64,000 nucleotides of DNA from an uncultured Lachnospiraceae bacterium (GTDB lineage: Bacteria > Bacillota > Clostridia > Lachnospirales > Lachnospiraceae). Location: assembly GCA_910587155.1 (NCBI GenBank), contig CAJULA010000001.1, positions 178,735 to 242,734 of the forward strand, in the 5' to 3' direction. Below, one piece after another: positions 16,709-26,573 of this stretch (position 1 is its first letter; the number at the start of each line of letters is the position of its first letter). The notes beneath the pieces were generated by a model. That model was not told where the DNA came from, made no database searches, and saw only the letters and a program-made list of their open reading frames with translations. A program made the position numbers and the translations under genes.

Positions 16709-19366
16709 ATGAGAAATTTACTGCTGGTACATCTGGAAAGCCTGAATTACACAACATACCAGACCAATAAAAAAATGTTTCCCAACCTGCGAAAATGGGA
16801 GCAAAAATCCCTGGTATTTTCAAACTATTTTTCCACGGCAACCTCCACGGTTATGGTTATTTCTGATATGGCATATGGAGGAATGAAGCAGAATGAGCCG
16901 TGTGTCACTCTGAGAAGCATACTGCAAAATTATTGTTATGAGTCGTCATTTCCGGATGATCTGCAGAAAAAGGGATATCAGGTCAGGGTACTGGCCTACC
17001 CTGCAACGAAGGACGGCGATGTGCCCAAATGCAACGAAAGACACTTTGTCGGATATGACGTGAACATGGAGGAAATGGAGTCATATGAGACTTATGTAAA
17101 GACGATGGATGCGGTGATGGCAAAGGAAAAACCGTTTGCCGTCTGGGCCTGTAATTATATCAGTAATGTGAATTATTATGTTCATATGCAAGGTGCACAC
17201 GCTCTGAGCGGATTGCAGCGGTGGGAAGATGGGTTTGCCTGGATGGACCGTTTTGCGGGTGAACTGTTGGATATACTGGAAAGAAAAGATTTGCTGGAAG
17301 ATACGACAGTGATTTTTTATGGGGATCACGGGGATGATTTTTTCGGTCATGGAAAACACAGGGGACTGATGCATGCAATCGAACCTTACGCCTCTTTGAT
17401 CCATACACCGTTCTGGATTTATGACAGTCGGTTTAAACCGGAGGAGGCGGATATCCTGATTGATACGACGGATGTTCGGTTGTTGATCGGTTCGCTGTTA
17501 AGCATACGGGAAGAAGCGGGACAGAGCCTTACCGTCCATGATTTAAAGATATCTGTCAGGAAATATTCACTGGCAAGAAATATCTATGCGGCTCAGAGGC
17601 TGAGGGAAAGTACGTTCCACAAGGGTTATAGTCTGACAGACGGTAAATTCCTGTTTCTGGTGAGCGAACGGGGGATGGAACTGTATCGTATTGATATGGA
17701 CGGTGCCTGTCAGCATAATCTGTTGGATTACTTTGATTTTTGTGGAGAGGTGCTGACCTTACACAACATGTCGTTTCGCAGGATGCAGTTCCATTTTCTG
17801 GAAATAATGGAAAAAGGCTCCGTCTCGCAGGTGGAACAAACCTTTTATACATGCAGAAGTGAGTTGATGCGAAAGGTTGAAGAACTGTATGCTTATGCAT
17901 CTTGCGGGGACAGAGGGACGGAAATAGATTTCAATCATATTCATTACGGATGGGAAGAACGGGAGAGAAGGAAAGCAGAAAAGCCGGATGTGATGGCCGC
18001 GGTACTCAATCGCCTGGCGGATTGTATGTGCACTGACAGGCTGGCCGTATATGGGTGCGTGGAAGAAGAACTGAAAGGGCTCTGGCCGTCAATGGAAAAG
18101 AAGTGGATTTACGGATTGGCGGACTGCGCCGGATATGAGCTGATGTATCTTTCTTTGGAGGACAGAGACGAACTGTGTAACATAAAATCATGGCTTGATG
18201 TCAACAGCGGGAAGATCTCGGCAGTCATCCATATCAAAGGGGAAAAAGAGGCGGAAAGGAATAAAAAAGAGTTGCGGGGGATTGGCCATAAGTATTGTAA
18301 TCCTTCCCTGCTGGCAGGAACACTGTATTTGTCAGGAAAAATCTTTACTTATCCGGATTCGCTGTCTGTCCCGGATTCGTTTACGGTATTGGCGATAGTA
18401 ACGTTTAAAAATGATGCCGCTTATCTGAAAAGAACGACGGAGTATCTCCTGGCGCAGGAAACGGATGTTTTTTTGCTTGATGACGGTTCGGATGACGGAA
18501 GCCATGAGATTGCGCAATATTACAGCGAACGGTACAGTGGTCATGTCTTTTTGAAACGGATAATGACAGGAGAAGCCGGTTATGATCCGGCCGGCTATGC
18601 AGAGAAAACAGCATGGGAAATGGATTATGACTGGTATATGTATTTAGACGCGCGTGAGATGCGCTGCGGCCCGTGGGAGCATAAAAATTTGAGGGAAACG
18701 CTTTTTTATATAGATCAGTTGGGTTTCAATGCGGTCGAAAACATTGTAACGGATTTTGAAGTGATTTCGGATGAGGAGAGCAGAAGAGCGGAAGGAAAGG
18801 GATATTTTGACTTCCGCCATAAGGAAAAAGAGTATTTTCACAGAAGAACATGGAAAAAAGATGAACAGGCGGGCCTGAAAAGAACGGACGGACATATTGT
18901 AAGGATTAAGAATCCCCGCATTTTTCCGCTGACCATGCTCAGTCGGTATGAGCAGTACGCTGATGAGGAAAAAGCGACTTGTTATGGATGGCTGCCCTGG
19001 GATGAGACGGCACATGAACGATACTTTATTTCCCTGTTTATGGGATGCGCGATTCCCCTTGATACAAAGGAAGAATTTGAAACATACGAAAAATATCTGG
19101 TTGGGAAAAGGGTGATCCTTTACGGCGCTGGCAATTATGGAAAATATGCTTACGAAAAACTGGCAGGGCCGGCGGATATTATAGCATGGGCAGACAGGGA
19201 GTCCCGGTATCTTCCGCGTATTTGCGGCAGAGAGATCAAGGCGGTCAGAGAGGCCGTACAGATGGTGTATGACGCAGTGCTTGTCGCTATTTCCGATGGC
19301 AGGATCAGGCAGGAAGTCATACGGGAACTGACGGGGATGGGGGTGCCGGAAGAAAAGATTTATTAA
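16709..19366 (+). CDS. Four-domain fusion: LtaS/sulfatase-like, Rossmann module, GT-A-like, Rossmann module
   Basis: An unusual 885-aa protein. Residues 1-270 resemble the alkaline-phosphatase/sulfatase superfamily, with LVHLESLNYT at the start as in LtaS-type enzymes, a Thr-rich STATSTVMV segment (about 41-49, candidate nucleophile), and FYGDHGDDFFGHGKHRG (about 203-219) for metal binding. Residues 428-545 look like a degenerate Rossmann module (DRLAVYGCVEEELKGL). Residues 555-780 resemble a GT2-type domain: LAIVTFKNDAAYLKRT, FLLDDGSDDGSHEI and WYMYLDAREM. Residues 790-885 form a clear module: KRVILYGAGNYGKYAYEKL. No signal peptide or membrane helix is visible, so all domains should be cytoplasmic, unlike LtaS. 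A phosphoryl- or phosphoethanolamine-type transfer coupled to glycosyl transfer is possible but unproven. Confidence 0.7.
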   Translation: MRNLLLVHLESLNYTTYQTNKKMFPNLRKWEQKSLVFSNYFSTATSTVMVISDMAYGGMKQNEPCVTLRSILQNYCYESSFPDDLQKKGYQVRVLAYPATKDGDVPKCNERHFVGYDVNMEEMESYETYVKTMDAVMAKEKPFAVWACNYISNVNYYVHMQGAHALSGLQRWEDGFAWMDRFAGELLDILERKDLLEDTTVIFYGDHGDDFFGHGKHRGLMHAIEPYASLIHTPFWIYDSRFKPEEADILIDTTDVRLLIGSLLSIREEAGQSLTVHDLKISVRKYSLARNIYAAQRLRESTFHKGYSLTDGKFLFLVSERGMELYRIDMDGACQHNLLDYFDFCGEVLTLHNMSFRRMQFHFLEIMEKGSVSQVEQTFYTCRSELMRKVEELYAYASCGDRGTEIDFNHIHYGWEERERRKAEKPDVMAAVLNRLADCMCTDRLAVYGCVEEELKGLWPSMEKKWIYGLADCAGYELMYLSLEDRDELCNIKSWLDVNSGKISAVIHIKGEKEAERNKKELRGIGHKYCNPSLLAGTLYLSGKIFTYPDSLSVPDSFTVLAIVTFKNDAAYLKRTTEYLLAQETDVFLLDDGSDDGSHEIAQYYSERYSGHVFLKRIMTGEAGYDPAGYAEKTAWEMDYDWYMYLDAREMRCGPWEHKNLRETLFYIDQLGFNAVENIVTDFEVISDEESRRAEGKGYFDFRHKEKEYFHRRTWKKDEQAGLKRTDGHIVRIKNPRIFPLTMLSRYEQYADEEKATCYGWLPWDETAHERYFISLFMGCAIPLDTKEEFETYEKYLVGKRVILYGAGNYGKYAYEKLAGPADIIAWADRESRYLPRICGREIKAVREAVQMVYDAVLVAISDGRIRQEVIRELTGMGVPEEKIY

Positions 19367-19393
19367 GTGCTGCAAGAGATAAAGGAGTATGGT

Positions 19394-21235
19394 ATGCAGG
19401 CGGTTATTTTAGCGGCAGGAATGGGAAAAAGATTAAAAGATCTGACCAGGAACAATACAAAATGCATGGTAAAGGTGAATCAGGTGACGCTGATCGAAAG
19501 AATGCTGCATCAACTGGAGGAACTTCATCTGTCCAAAATCGTGATTGTAGCAGGATATATGGGGCAGAAGCTGATTGATTATGTTAAGGCTCTGCAGATC
19601 AGGACGCCGGTTATTTTTATCAATAACCCTGTCTATGAAAAGACAAATAATATTTATTCCCTTATGCTTGCAAAAGAATATCTGATCAGGGAAGACACCA
19701 TACTTTTGGAGTCAGATCTTATCTTTGAAGATAGTGTTCTGCAGACATTAGTGGATGATCCGCGGGAGACATTGGCTCTTGTCGATAAGTATGAGAGCTG
19801 GATGGATGGAACCTGCATTAAAATCAGTGAAGATGACACCATAGAGGCTTTTATCCCCGGAAAGAAATTTGTTTTCGGGGAGATTCCCGAATATTATAAA
19901 ACAGTTAACATATACAAATTCAGCAGACATTTTTCCAAGACGCATTACGTCCCTTTCCTGGAAGCATATTCTGCTGCACTTGGAAACAATGAATATTATG
20001 AACAGGTTCTGCGCGTCATAACAATGCTGGACGAACCGGAAATCAAAGCAAAAAAACTGGAGGGACAGCTTTGGTATGAGATTGACGACATCCAGGATCT
20101 GGATATTGCGTCCTCTATGTTTTCACCGGATGATGAGGAAAAGATGCACTTGATGAAAGCGCGTTACGGGGGGTATTGGCGGTACCCCAAACTGGTGGAT
20201 TTCTGTTACCTTGTCAACCCTTACTTTCCGCCGCAGAAACTGATGGATGAAATAAAAGCTAATTTTGAGACTATCCTGACCCAGTATCCGTCGGGGCTGG
20301 ATGTCAATAATCTGCTGGCAGCCAAAAACTTTGGTGTGAAACAGGAGCACATCCTTGTCGGAAACGGGGCCGCAGAGCTGATCAGATGCCTGATGGAAAA
20401 GCTGACGGGAACTGTCGGCTTCCTGTATCCTACTTTCCAGGAGTATCCCAACCGTTATCAGGAGGGGCAGGCGGTTGCTTTCATTTCTGACCACACGGAT
20501 TTTTCCTATACGGCTGATGACCTGATGCGCTATTATAGCGACAAAAACATCAGCACACTGGTGTTGGTCAATCCTGACAATCCCAGCGGGAATTACATAG
20601 AAAAAAAAGATATGCTCAGACTTCTCGATTGGTGCAGGGAGCGGAAGATACGCCCGATTGTCGACGAATCGTTTGTTGATTTTGCGGATGAGGAAGACAG
20701 CTCATTGATTTCGGAACAGATTATCGCATGCTTCCCGGCTCTGGTGATTATCAAATCCATATCAAAATCCTATGGTGTTCCCGGCATACGCCTGGGGATT
20801 ATGGTTTCCGCTGACAGCCTTTTGTTAAACCAGGTGAGAGAGAAGCTTTCCATCTGGAACATTAATTCTTTCTGCGAATTTTATATGCAGATAGAAGAAA
20901 AATACCATGGTGAATATCTCGCCTCTCTCTCCCGGATCAAAGAGGTGCGCAGAAAATTTACAAAAACGCTTTCAGAGATGGAATTTTTACATGTCATACC
21001 GTCCCAGGCCAATTATGTGATGGCGGAAATCACAAACGGGATGACGGCAAAGCAGCTGACAAAAATCCTGTTGGTGAAGTATAATCTGCTGATCAAGGAT
21101 CTGACCGGAAAAACAGGCTGTGAACATCGTCAGTGCGTGCGGTTTGCGGTAAGAAGGCAAGAGGATAATCAGAAGTTAATCAAAGCGTTATATGAGATTA
21201 TGGACAAAGCAGGACAGGAAGGGCAGAGGGTATGA
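19394..21235 (+). CDS. Cytidylyltransferase fused to a PLP-dependent decarboxylase/aminotransferase-like domain
   Basis: A 613-aa bifunctional protein. Residues 1-235 form a nucleotidyltransferase of the LicC/PntC type: QAVILAAGMGKRLKDLT, KCMVKVN, IVAGYMGQ, TNNIYSLMLAK and LLESDLIFED with the metal-site Asp. Residues 250-613 form a fold-type I PLP domain closest by eye to HisC/CobD: LVGNGAAELIRCL, VNPDNPSGN, PIVDESFVDFAD and the Schiff-base lysine K458 in SISKSYGVPGIRLG. CobD relatives decarboxylate phospho-threonine or phospho-serine. A CDP-ethanolamine-type product from phosphoserine is therefore plausible, with LicD at 28465 as the user. An aminotransferase role is the alternative. The start is ATG 19394, with AAAGGAG 6 bases upstream. 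The stop overlaps the next gene by 4 bases. Confidence 0.75.
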   Translation: MQAVILAAGMGKRLKDLTRNNTKCMVKVNQVTLIERMLHQLEELHLSKIVIVAGYMGQKLIDYVKALQIRTPVIFINNPVYEKTNNIYSLMLAKEYLIREDTILLESDLIFEDSVLQTLVDDPRETLALVDKYESWMDGTCIKISEDDTIEAFIPGKKFVFGEIPEYYKTVNIYKFSRHFSKTHYVPFLEAYSAALGNNEYYEQVLRVITMLDEPEIKAKKLEGQLWYEIDDIQDLDIASSMFSPDDEEKMHLMKARYGGYWRYPKLVDFCYLVNPYFPPQKLMDEIKANFETILTQYPSGLDVNNLLAAKNFGVKQEHILVGNGAAELIRCLMEKLTGTVGFLYPTFQEYPNRYQEGQAVAFISDHTDFSYTADDLMRYYSDKNISTLVLVNPDNPSGNYIEKKDMLRLLDWCRERKIRPIVDESFVDFADEEDSSLISEQIIACFPALVIIKSISKSYGVPGIRLGIMVSADSLLLNQVREKLSIWNINSFCEFYMQIEEKYHGEYLASLSRIKEVRRKFTKTLSEMEFLHVIPSQANYVMAEITNGMTAKQLTKILLVKYNLLIKDLTGKTGCEHRQCVRFAVRRQEDNQKLIKALYEIMDKAGQEGQRV

Positions 21236-22302
21236 AAACGGCAGTTATCGGTGGCGGGAACATAGGCACCTTACTTGCGGCTGAAATGCTTCGCAAAGGG
21301 CATGAAGTGACAGTTTATACATCACGTCCCGGGGAGTGGAAAGAGGAGATCAGTGTGCTGGATGCCTCTGATGCGGTTTTATGGCGGGCGAAGACATACC
21401 GGGCGACGGATCAGATCGGCGAAGCGCTGCAGTCGGCTGCTCTGGTATTTATTACGATGCCCGCGCAGATGTTCCCTGCCCTTGCACAGCTCATGGAACC
21501 TTATATAAGAAAGGATATGATGCTGGGTGTCGTTCCGGGGAGCGGAGGAGCGGAATTTATTTTTTCCGACTGGATCAAAAAAGGCAGTACTCTGTTTGGA
21601 TTTCAGAGAGTACACAGCATTGCGCGGATCAGGAAGTATGGAGAAGCCGTTTACATGCTGGGGCGGAAACCGGAACTTTACCTTGCTTCCATACCGTCCT
21701 CCCAAACGGCTGCCGTTGCATCAATCATGGAATCCATATTTGACCTGCCCTGTATATGCCTGCCCAATTACCTGTCCGTCACACTGACCCCTTCCAATCC
21801 GATTTTGCACACAACACGGCTGTACAGACTCTTTGCGGATTATAAGCCGGGCATGGTATATGCGGACAATTACCTGTTTTATAAAGAATGGGATGATGAA
21901 TCTTCCCAGCTTCTGATTGACTGTGATCAGGAACTACAGCGTTTGTGCAGTGTGATCCCGTTGGATTTGAAGCATGTCAAATCGCTTCGGGAGCACTATG
22001 AAAGTGATTCGGTTTCCGCGATGACCCGGAAAATAAGAAGCATTGAAGCGTTCCAGTCTTTGCGCTCACCTATGAAAAAGGCGGCGGGCGGTTGGGTACC
22101 GGATTTTGAATCGAGATATTTTGTGGCTGATTTTTCTTATGGCCTTAAAATATTGAAGGAAATAGCGATGTTGTTTGACGTCCCGGTTCCCCATATGACG
22201 CGGGTATGGGACTGGTATAGGTCTGTCGATGTAAAAGGTGCAGAGCATTCTTTCGAGCTGGATATGAAGAAAGAAGATCTTATTGCACTTTACAGTCTGT
22301 AA
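21232..22302 (+). CDS. Opine-dehydrogenase-like NAD(P)-dependent enzyme
   Basis: A 356-aa protein of the octopine/nopaline dehydrogenase family. The N-terminal Rossmann part begins KTAVIGGGNIGTLLAAEML, with VFITMPAQMFPAL. GVVPGSGGAEF and FGFQRVHSIARI lie near residues 100-135. The C-terminal helical domain includes LTPSNPILHTTRLYRLF, with the family histidine after SNPI. Opine dehydrogenases condense an amino group with a 2-oxo acid and reduce the imine. The gene overlaps the cytidylyltransferase/PLP gene by 4 bases (ATGA), which implies translational coupling and a shared pathway. An N-(carboxyalkyl) amine on the decoration, such as a carboxyethylated ethanolamine phosphate, is a reasonable but untested product. 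Confidence 0.75.
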   Translation: MKTAVIGGGNIGTLLAAEMLRKGHEVTVYTSRPGEWKEEISVLDASDAVLWRAKTYRATDQIGEALQSAALVFITMPAQMFPALAQLMEPYIRKDMMLGVVPGSGGAEFIFSDWIKKGSTLFGFQRVHSIARIRKYGEAVYMLGRKPELYLASIPSSQTAAVASIMESIFDLPCICLPNYLSVTLTPSNPILHTTRLYRLFADYKPGMVYADNYLFYKEWDDESSQLLIDCDQELQRLCSVIPLDLKHVKSLREHYESDSVSAMTRKIRSIEAFQSLRSPMKKAAGGWVPDFESRYFVADFSYGLKILKEIAMLFDVPVPHMTRVWDWYRSVDVKGAEHSFELDMKKEDLIALYSL

Positions 22303-22362
22303 ATATTCGTTGGATGCAAACATTTCAGAAATTGAAATCATGTTATCAAGACGGAGAACTAT

Positions 22363-23883
22363 ATGAAAATTCTTGCAAAATACCTCCCCCAATTCCACCG
22401 TACCAGAGAAAACGATGCCTGGTGGGGAGAGGGGTTTACGGAATGGACTGCTGTAAAAAAAGCGGCGCCGCTGTTTGAAGGCCACGATCAGCCGCGGGTC
22501 CCCAAAGATGAGAACTACTATGACCTGCTTCAGAAAGAGACGATGCTCTGGCAGGCGTCTTTGATGGAAAAATACGGGATCGACGGCATGTGCATCTATC
22601 ACTACTGGTTCAAAGACGGCAGGCAGGTACTGGAAAAGCCGGCGGAAAACCTGCTTAGATGGAAAGAAGTGCCGATGCCATTTTGCTTTTGCTGGGCGAA
22701 TGAGACATGGGCCAGATCGTGGAGTAAAATACAGAATAAAAACCATTGGTCTGATATTTACGAGCAGAAAAAAAGCAATGGATCAAGCGGGATACTGCTT
22801 GATCAGAAATATGGAAGAGAACCGGAATGGAAAGCGCATTTTGAGTATCTTTTGCCATTTTTCAGAGATGAAAGATATATAAAAGTCAATCATAAACCGC
22901 TGTTTGTTATCCATAAGACGTCTGATATAGGGTGCCTGCCGGAAATGACAGAGTATTTCAGAGAATTGGCAAAGGCATATGGTCTGGATGGTATTTATAT
23001 GATAGGCTCAGATTGTGCATTGTCAGATAACCTATACCTGGATTCAGAGTTATATCGTCAGCCGGCAGAGGGGATGCGTAATGCCCCGGCTCACTACGTA
23101 CACGGATATGATAGTGTTACGATTCGAGAATATGATGATATCTGGAAAAATATTCTTTCTCAGAAGGCAAAGCACAATGTATTATTGGAAGGATTTACCG
23201 GTTATGATGACACTCCAAGAAGGGGAGCAAAGGGGACAGTGACGGTTCATGCCACACCGGAAAAGTTTGCCTGTTATCTGTCGGAACTGATGGCAAAAAC
23301 AGAAGCCAATGGAAACGATATTGTTTTTCTGAACGCATGGAATGAATGGGGAGAAGGCATGTACATGGAGCCGGATGAGCTGCATGGGGAAGCTTACTTG
23401 CAGGCAGTTTTGTATGCAAAGAAAAACTATACGGACAGAGTCAGAAAATATAAAGAAGAAAGAGAAAAGCATACCGGGATTGAGGAGGGGAAAATAGACA
23501 GGCAGGCCGGATATCCTGACAAAGATACACGCTATCTGCATTTTTTTGATAAATGGATGACGCTTCGTGAAGAAGGGTTCTGCGTCGCCAACTGGCTGAA
23601 TGTCAATGGCTACAAACGGGTTGCAATATATGGCTATGGAATTTTCGGAAGGCATCTTTGCCATGAATTGGCTGCAAACGGAATTGTGATTACGTATGTT
23701 GTTGATCAGAACATTGATAAACTTGATATCGGATATGAGACTTTTTTACCTGACGATCAGTTACCAGAGACCGACATCATGATCGTTACTGCGATACAGG
23801 ATTATGGGACAATTTATAAAGCTCTCAGTGCGAAAGGTATTAAAAAAATAATATCTTTGAAAACAATGCTGGATGAACGATAA
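22363..23883 (+). CDS. WbsX-family glycosyltransferase-like protein with C-terminal Rossmann module
   Basis: A 506-aa fusion. Residues 1-360 match the WbsX family (related to GH99-like TIM barrels): KILAKYLPQFHRTREND, WWGEGFTEWTAVKKA, YGIDGMCIYHYWFKDG, CFCWANETWARSW and FLNAWNEWGEGMYMEPD. WbsX proteins are found in O-antigen and capsule loci, and their catalytic role is not firmly established. Residues 392-506 form the module, with the helical prefix DKWMTLREEGFCVANWL, then KRVAIYGYGIFGRHLCHEL, YVVDQNID, DIMIVTAIQDYGTI and IISLKTML. It shows the same module subtype as the copies at 12666, 14245 and 15396. Confidence 0.8.
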   Translation: MKILAKYLPQFHRTRENDAWWGEGFTEWTAVKKAAPLFEGHDQPRVPKDENYYDLLQKETMLWQASLMEKYGIDGMCIYHYWFKDGRQVLEKPAENLLRWKEVPMPFCFCWANETWARSWSKIQNKNHWSDIYEQKKSNGSSGILLDQKYGREPEWKAHFEYLLPFFRDERYIKVNHKPLFVIHKTSDIGCLPEMTEYFRELAKAYGLDGIYMIGSDCALSDNLYLDSELYRQPAEGMRNAPAHYVHGYDSVTIREYDDIWKNILSQKAKHNVLLEGFTGYDDTPRRGAKGTVTVHATPEKFACYLSELMAKTEANGNDIVFLNAWNEWGEGMYMEPDELHGEAYLQAVLYAKKNYTDRVRKYKEEREKHTGIEEGKIDRQAGYPDKDTRYLHFFDKWMTLREEGFCVANWLNVNGYKRVAIYGYGIFGRHLCHELAANGIVITYVVDQNIDKLDIGYETFLPDDQLPETDIMIVTAIQDYGTIYKALSAKGIKKIISLKTMLDER

Positions 23884-23904
23884 GAATTAACGGGCAGGAA
23901 TTGT

Positions 23905-25356
23905 ATGATTAATGAAAAAATCGTATTCTTTGGTACAGGCGGAAAATTAAAATATGAAAAAGAAAAACATCCTGAAATTTTTGATCATCTTAATATAGTT
24001 GCCTATTTGGATAACAACAGTGCATTGCATAAAAAAGTGTTAGGTGGTATTCCGATCCTGCCTCCTGAGGAAATCTGCAGACTGGAATATGATAAAATCA
24101 TCCTTATGGCTGATTATGTAAAAGAGATGTGGCAGCAACTGATGGTTCTGGGCGTTCCATCAGATAAAATTTTTTTATGGAATGAGTTTCTTTGTGCGGG
24201 CAGGCATGGGACATTTATGGAATATGGCAATCAACGTTCCTTTCATGATGACAGGAAAAAGGTTCTGATGATTTCCACTGACCTGAACTATAACGGTGGG
24301 ACGATCGCTGTCTTATATGCTGCAATAGCACTGATGCAACAAAGATACAGCGTAACCGTATCAGCACCTGGAGCAGAGCCAAAACTGATTAAGGAAATGG
24401 GCAGACAGAAGATATGTCTGGTAATTGCTCCAGCCATACATTTCCCTCAGACAGAAGAGATAGAATGGATCAGTCAGTTTGATATTGTTATCGTGAATGT
24501 CTTTCAAATGCTCAGATGTGCCTGCATTGTCAGTAGAGTAAGGCCGGTTCTCTGGTGGCTGCATGAGAGCAGTTCCAGTTATACAAGGGCTTATCCCCTG
24601 ACAAGAGACAATCACTGGGAATATGACAATGTAGATGCTATGAAATATCTTCATATTATGGCGGTAAGCGTCAAGGCAAAAGAAAATTTCAATCATTATT
24701 ATAAATCCCGGATCAGAGAAATCTTACCATATGGAATTCCGGATACCTATATGCCAGGGAAGAAAAAAGAACATAAAAAACATGTATTTGCTGTTATCGG
24801 TGAGGTATATCAGTTGAAGGCCCAGAAGATTTTTCTGGAGGCGATATCAATGCTTACAGAGAAGGAAAGAAACAATGTAGAATTTTGGCTCATAGGAAAG
24901 TGCGGGAATGATCCTTATGCCAGTGAAGTTAAGCGGAAGGCCAGGAAAATTTCCGAAATAAAAATGCTGGGAGAGCTTACCCGTGATCAGATGAGAGCAG
25001 CATATGAAAATATAGATATTGTTGTCTGCCCGTCCCTGGAAGAGACGATGTCGCTTACTATAACAGAAGGAATGATGCTGGGAAAAATCTGTATCACAAC
25101 AGATGCCACCGGGATTTCCGATTATATGGAAGATAAGGTAAACGGACTGATCTGTAAGGCAGGAAGTACGGATGGACTGTATCTGAAAATGAAGTGGGTT
25201 CTGGAAAATACCGACATGTGGGAACAGATCAGAAAACAGGCTAGAAAAACGTATGAAAATCATTTCACTATGGAAAAGTTTGGTATAAGACTGCAGAAAG
25301 CGATTGAAGATACCATGCATGAAAACAGAGGTGAAAGGCAGGGAAATCTGGCATGA
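23905..25356 (+). CDS. Rossmann module fused to a GT4 glycosyltransferase
   Basis: A 483-aa fusion with the module at the N-terminus: residues 1-105 start EKIVFFGTGGKLKYEKEK and contain VAYLDNNSAL, YDKIILMADYV and DKIFLWNEF. Residues 112-475 form a GT4-type transferase: KKVLMISTDLNYNGGTIAV, VLWWLHESSSSY, VFAVIGEVYQLKAQKIFLEA and PSLEETMSLTITEGMMLGK (the ExxxxxxxE donor-site motif, about 373-391). The stop overlaps the start of the next gene by 4 bases. It probably adds a hexose to the growing unit. Confidence 0.8.
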   Translation: MINEKIVFFGTGGKLKYEKEKHPEIFDHLNIVAYLDNNSALHKKVLGGIPILPPEEICRLEYDKIILMADYVKEMWQQLMVLGVPSDKIFLWNEFLCAGRHGTFMEYGNQRSFHDDRKKVLMISTDLNYNGGTIAVLYAAIALMQQRYSVTVSAPGAEPKLIKEMGRQKICLVIAPAIHFPQTEEIEWISQFDIVIVNVFQMLRCACIVSRVRPVLWWLHESSSSYTRAYPLTRDNHWEYDNVDAMKYLHIMAVSVKAKENFNHYYKSRIREILPYGIPDTYMPGKKKEHKKHVFAVIGEVYQLKAQKIFLEAISMLTEKERNNVEFWLIGKCGNDPYASEVKRKARKISEIKMLGELTRDQMRAAYENIDIVVCPSLEETMSLTITEGMMLGKICITTDATGISDYMEDKVNGLICKAGSTDGLYLKMKWVLENTDMWEQIRKQARKTYENHFTMEKFGIRLQKAIEDTMHENRGERQGNLA

Positions 25357-26555
25357 GCCGCCTATGCATCTACATGACTTACAACACGGAAAACAAAATA
25401 CATAACTACATGGGGCAGGTCATCCGTTCTTTGAAACAATGCAGCAGCACCCTCTGCCTTGTCTGTAATTATAAAAAGATAAGGGAAGGCAAAGAACATA
25501 TCACGGGACCGGTGGATGAAATTTTTTACAGGGAAAACAAAGGTTATGACAGCGGCGCTTTCAGGGACACGCTCTGCGATTTCCTTGGGTGGGACAGGGT
25601 ATATGAATACGACGAACTGATCCTTGCCAACGATTCGTTCTTTGGATTTTTCTGTCCCCTGCAGGAGAGTTTCTTGCGCATGGAAGGACAGGACTGCGAT
25701 TTCTGGGGGATGACAGGGCAGGCGGCAGGAGAGTTTACAGACCCTTACTATGCGTTTGACGCCCATGTGCACAGTTATTTCCTGGTCTTTCGTAAGACGG
25801 TCTTAAAAAGTGAGTGCTTTCAAAGATTCTGGCAGGAACTGGACTATCCGGGAAGTTTCCGTCAGGCAGTCACCGGCTATGAAATCGGGATCAATGCCTG
25901 TCTGAAACAGCACGGATTTAAGGGGATGTCTTTTATTGACCTTTGCCGGATAAGGCTTCAGAGAAACGAAAACCCAAGCTATGCAAAACTTTATGAGATG
26001 GTGAGGGACTGCCGCCTCCCCGTCATGAAAAAAAAGAGCGTACTGATCCGCAACCCTTTTTTTGCGGATACCATGAAGACGATCGACTATCTTAGGCAGG
26101 AGGAACGGTATCCTGTACAATGGATGCTCTCATTTTTAGACAATCAGTTTTATATCCCTGGCATGCATCAGGCGTCTGAAATGCAGGCAGACCAATGCCG
26201 GGCCATGGGGCAGGAGGGTGGAATAAGGCAAAAACCATGCAACAGTCTGGAGATTTTTTGTAAAAGCTATTCACGCATTTATATTTACGGGGCAGGCGTA
26301 TGCGGGAAGAATCTGGCCCTGTATTTTTCCCGCAAAGGCTGGGAGTATCAGGGGATGATCGTCACAAGCGCCGGCGATGCCACAAACGGCGCCATGACGC
26401 TTGCACAGGCACAGATCAGTGCGGATACAGGGATTGTGATATCCGTTTTAAACAAAGGGACAGCAGAAGCCATAGCTGACCATATAGGTAACGTGTGCGG
26501 CAGAGAACAGCTCTTTTTTATGTCCGACTGCAGTGCGATAAAAATTCCGGTTTAA
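25353..26555 (+). CDS. RgpF-like rhamnan-synthesis transferase with C-terminal Rossmann module
   Basis: A 400-aa fusion. Residues 1-290 match the rhamnan synthesis F family (RgpF): LCIYMTYNTENKIHNYM, FYRENKGYDSGAFRDTL, ELILANDSFFGFFCPL and FWGMTGQ. RgpF proteins assemble rhamnose-containing cell-wall glycans. Residues 303-400 form a module of the shorter subtype: SRIYIYGAGVCGKNLALYF, GMIVTSAGD and TGIVISVLNKG. The gene starts within the stop of the GT4 gene (ATGA overlap). GC content is clearly higher from here on. No rhamnose-precursor genes are in the window. Confidence 0.75.
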   Translation: MSRLCIYMTYNTENKIHNYMGQVIRSLKQCSSTLCLVCNYKKIREGKEHITGPVDEIFYRENKGYDSGAFRDTLCDFLGWDRVYEYDELILANDSFFGFFCPLQESFLRMEGQDCDFWGMTGQAAGEFTDPYYAFDAHVHSYFLVFRKTVLKSECFQRFWQELDYPGSFRQAVTGYEIGINACLKQHGFKGMSFIDLCRIRLQRNENPSYAKLYEMVRDCRLPVMKKKSVLIRNPFFADTMKTIDYLRQEERYPVQWMLSFLDNQFYIPGMHQASEMQADQCRAMGQEGGIRQKPCNSLEIFCKSYSRIYIYGAGVCGKNLALYFSRKGWEYQGMIVTSAGDATNGAMTLAQAQISADTGIVISVLNKGTAEAIADHIGNVCGREQLFFMSDCSAIKIPV

Positions 26556-26573
26556 GAGCCGGGAGGGAAAAAC

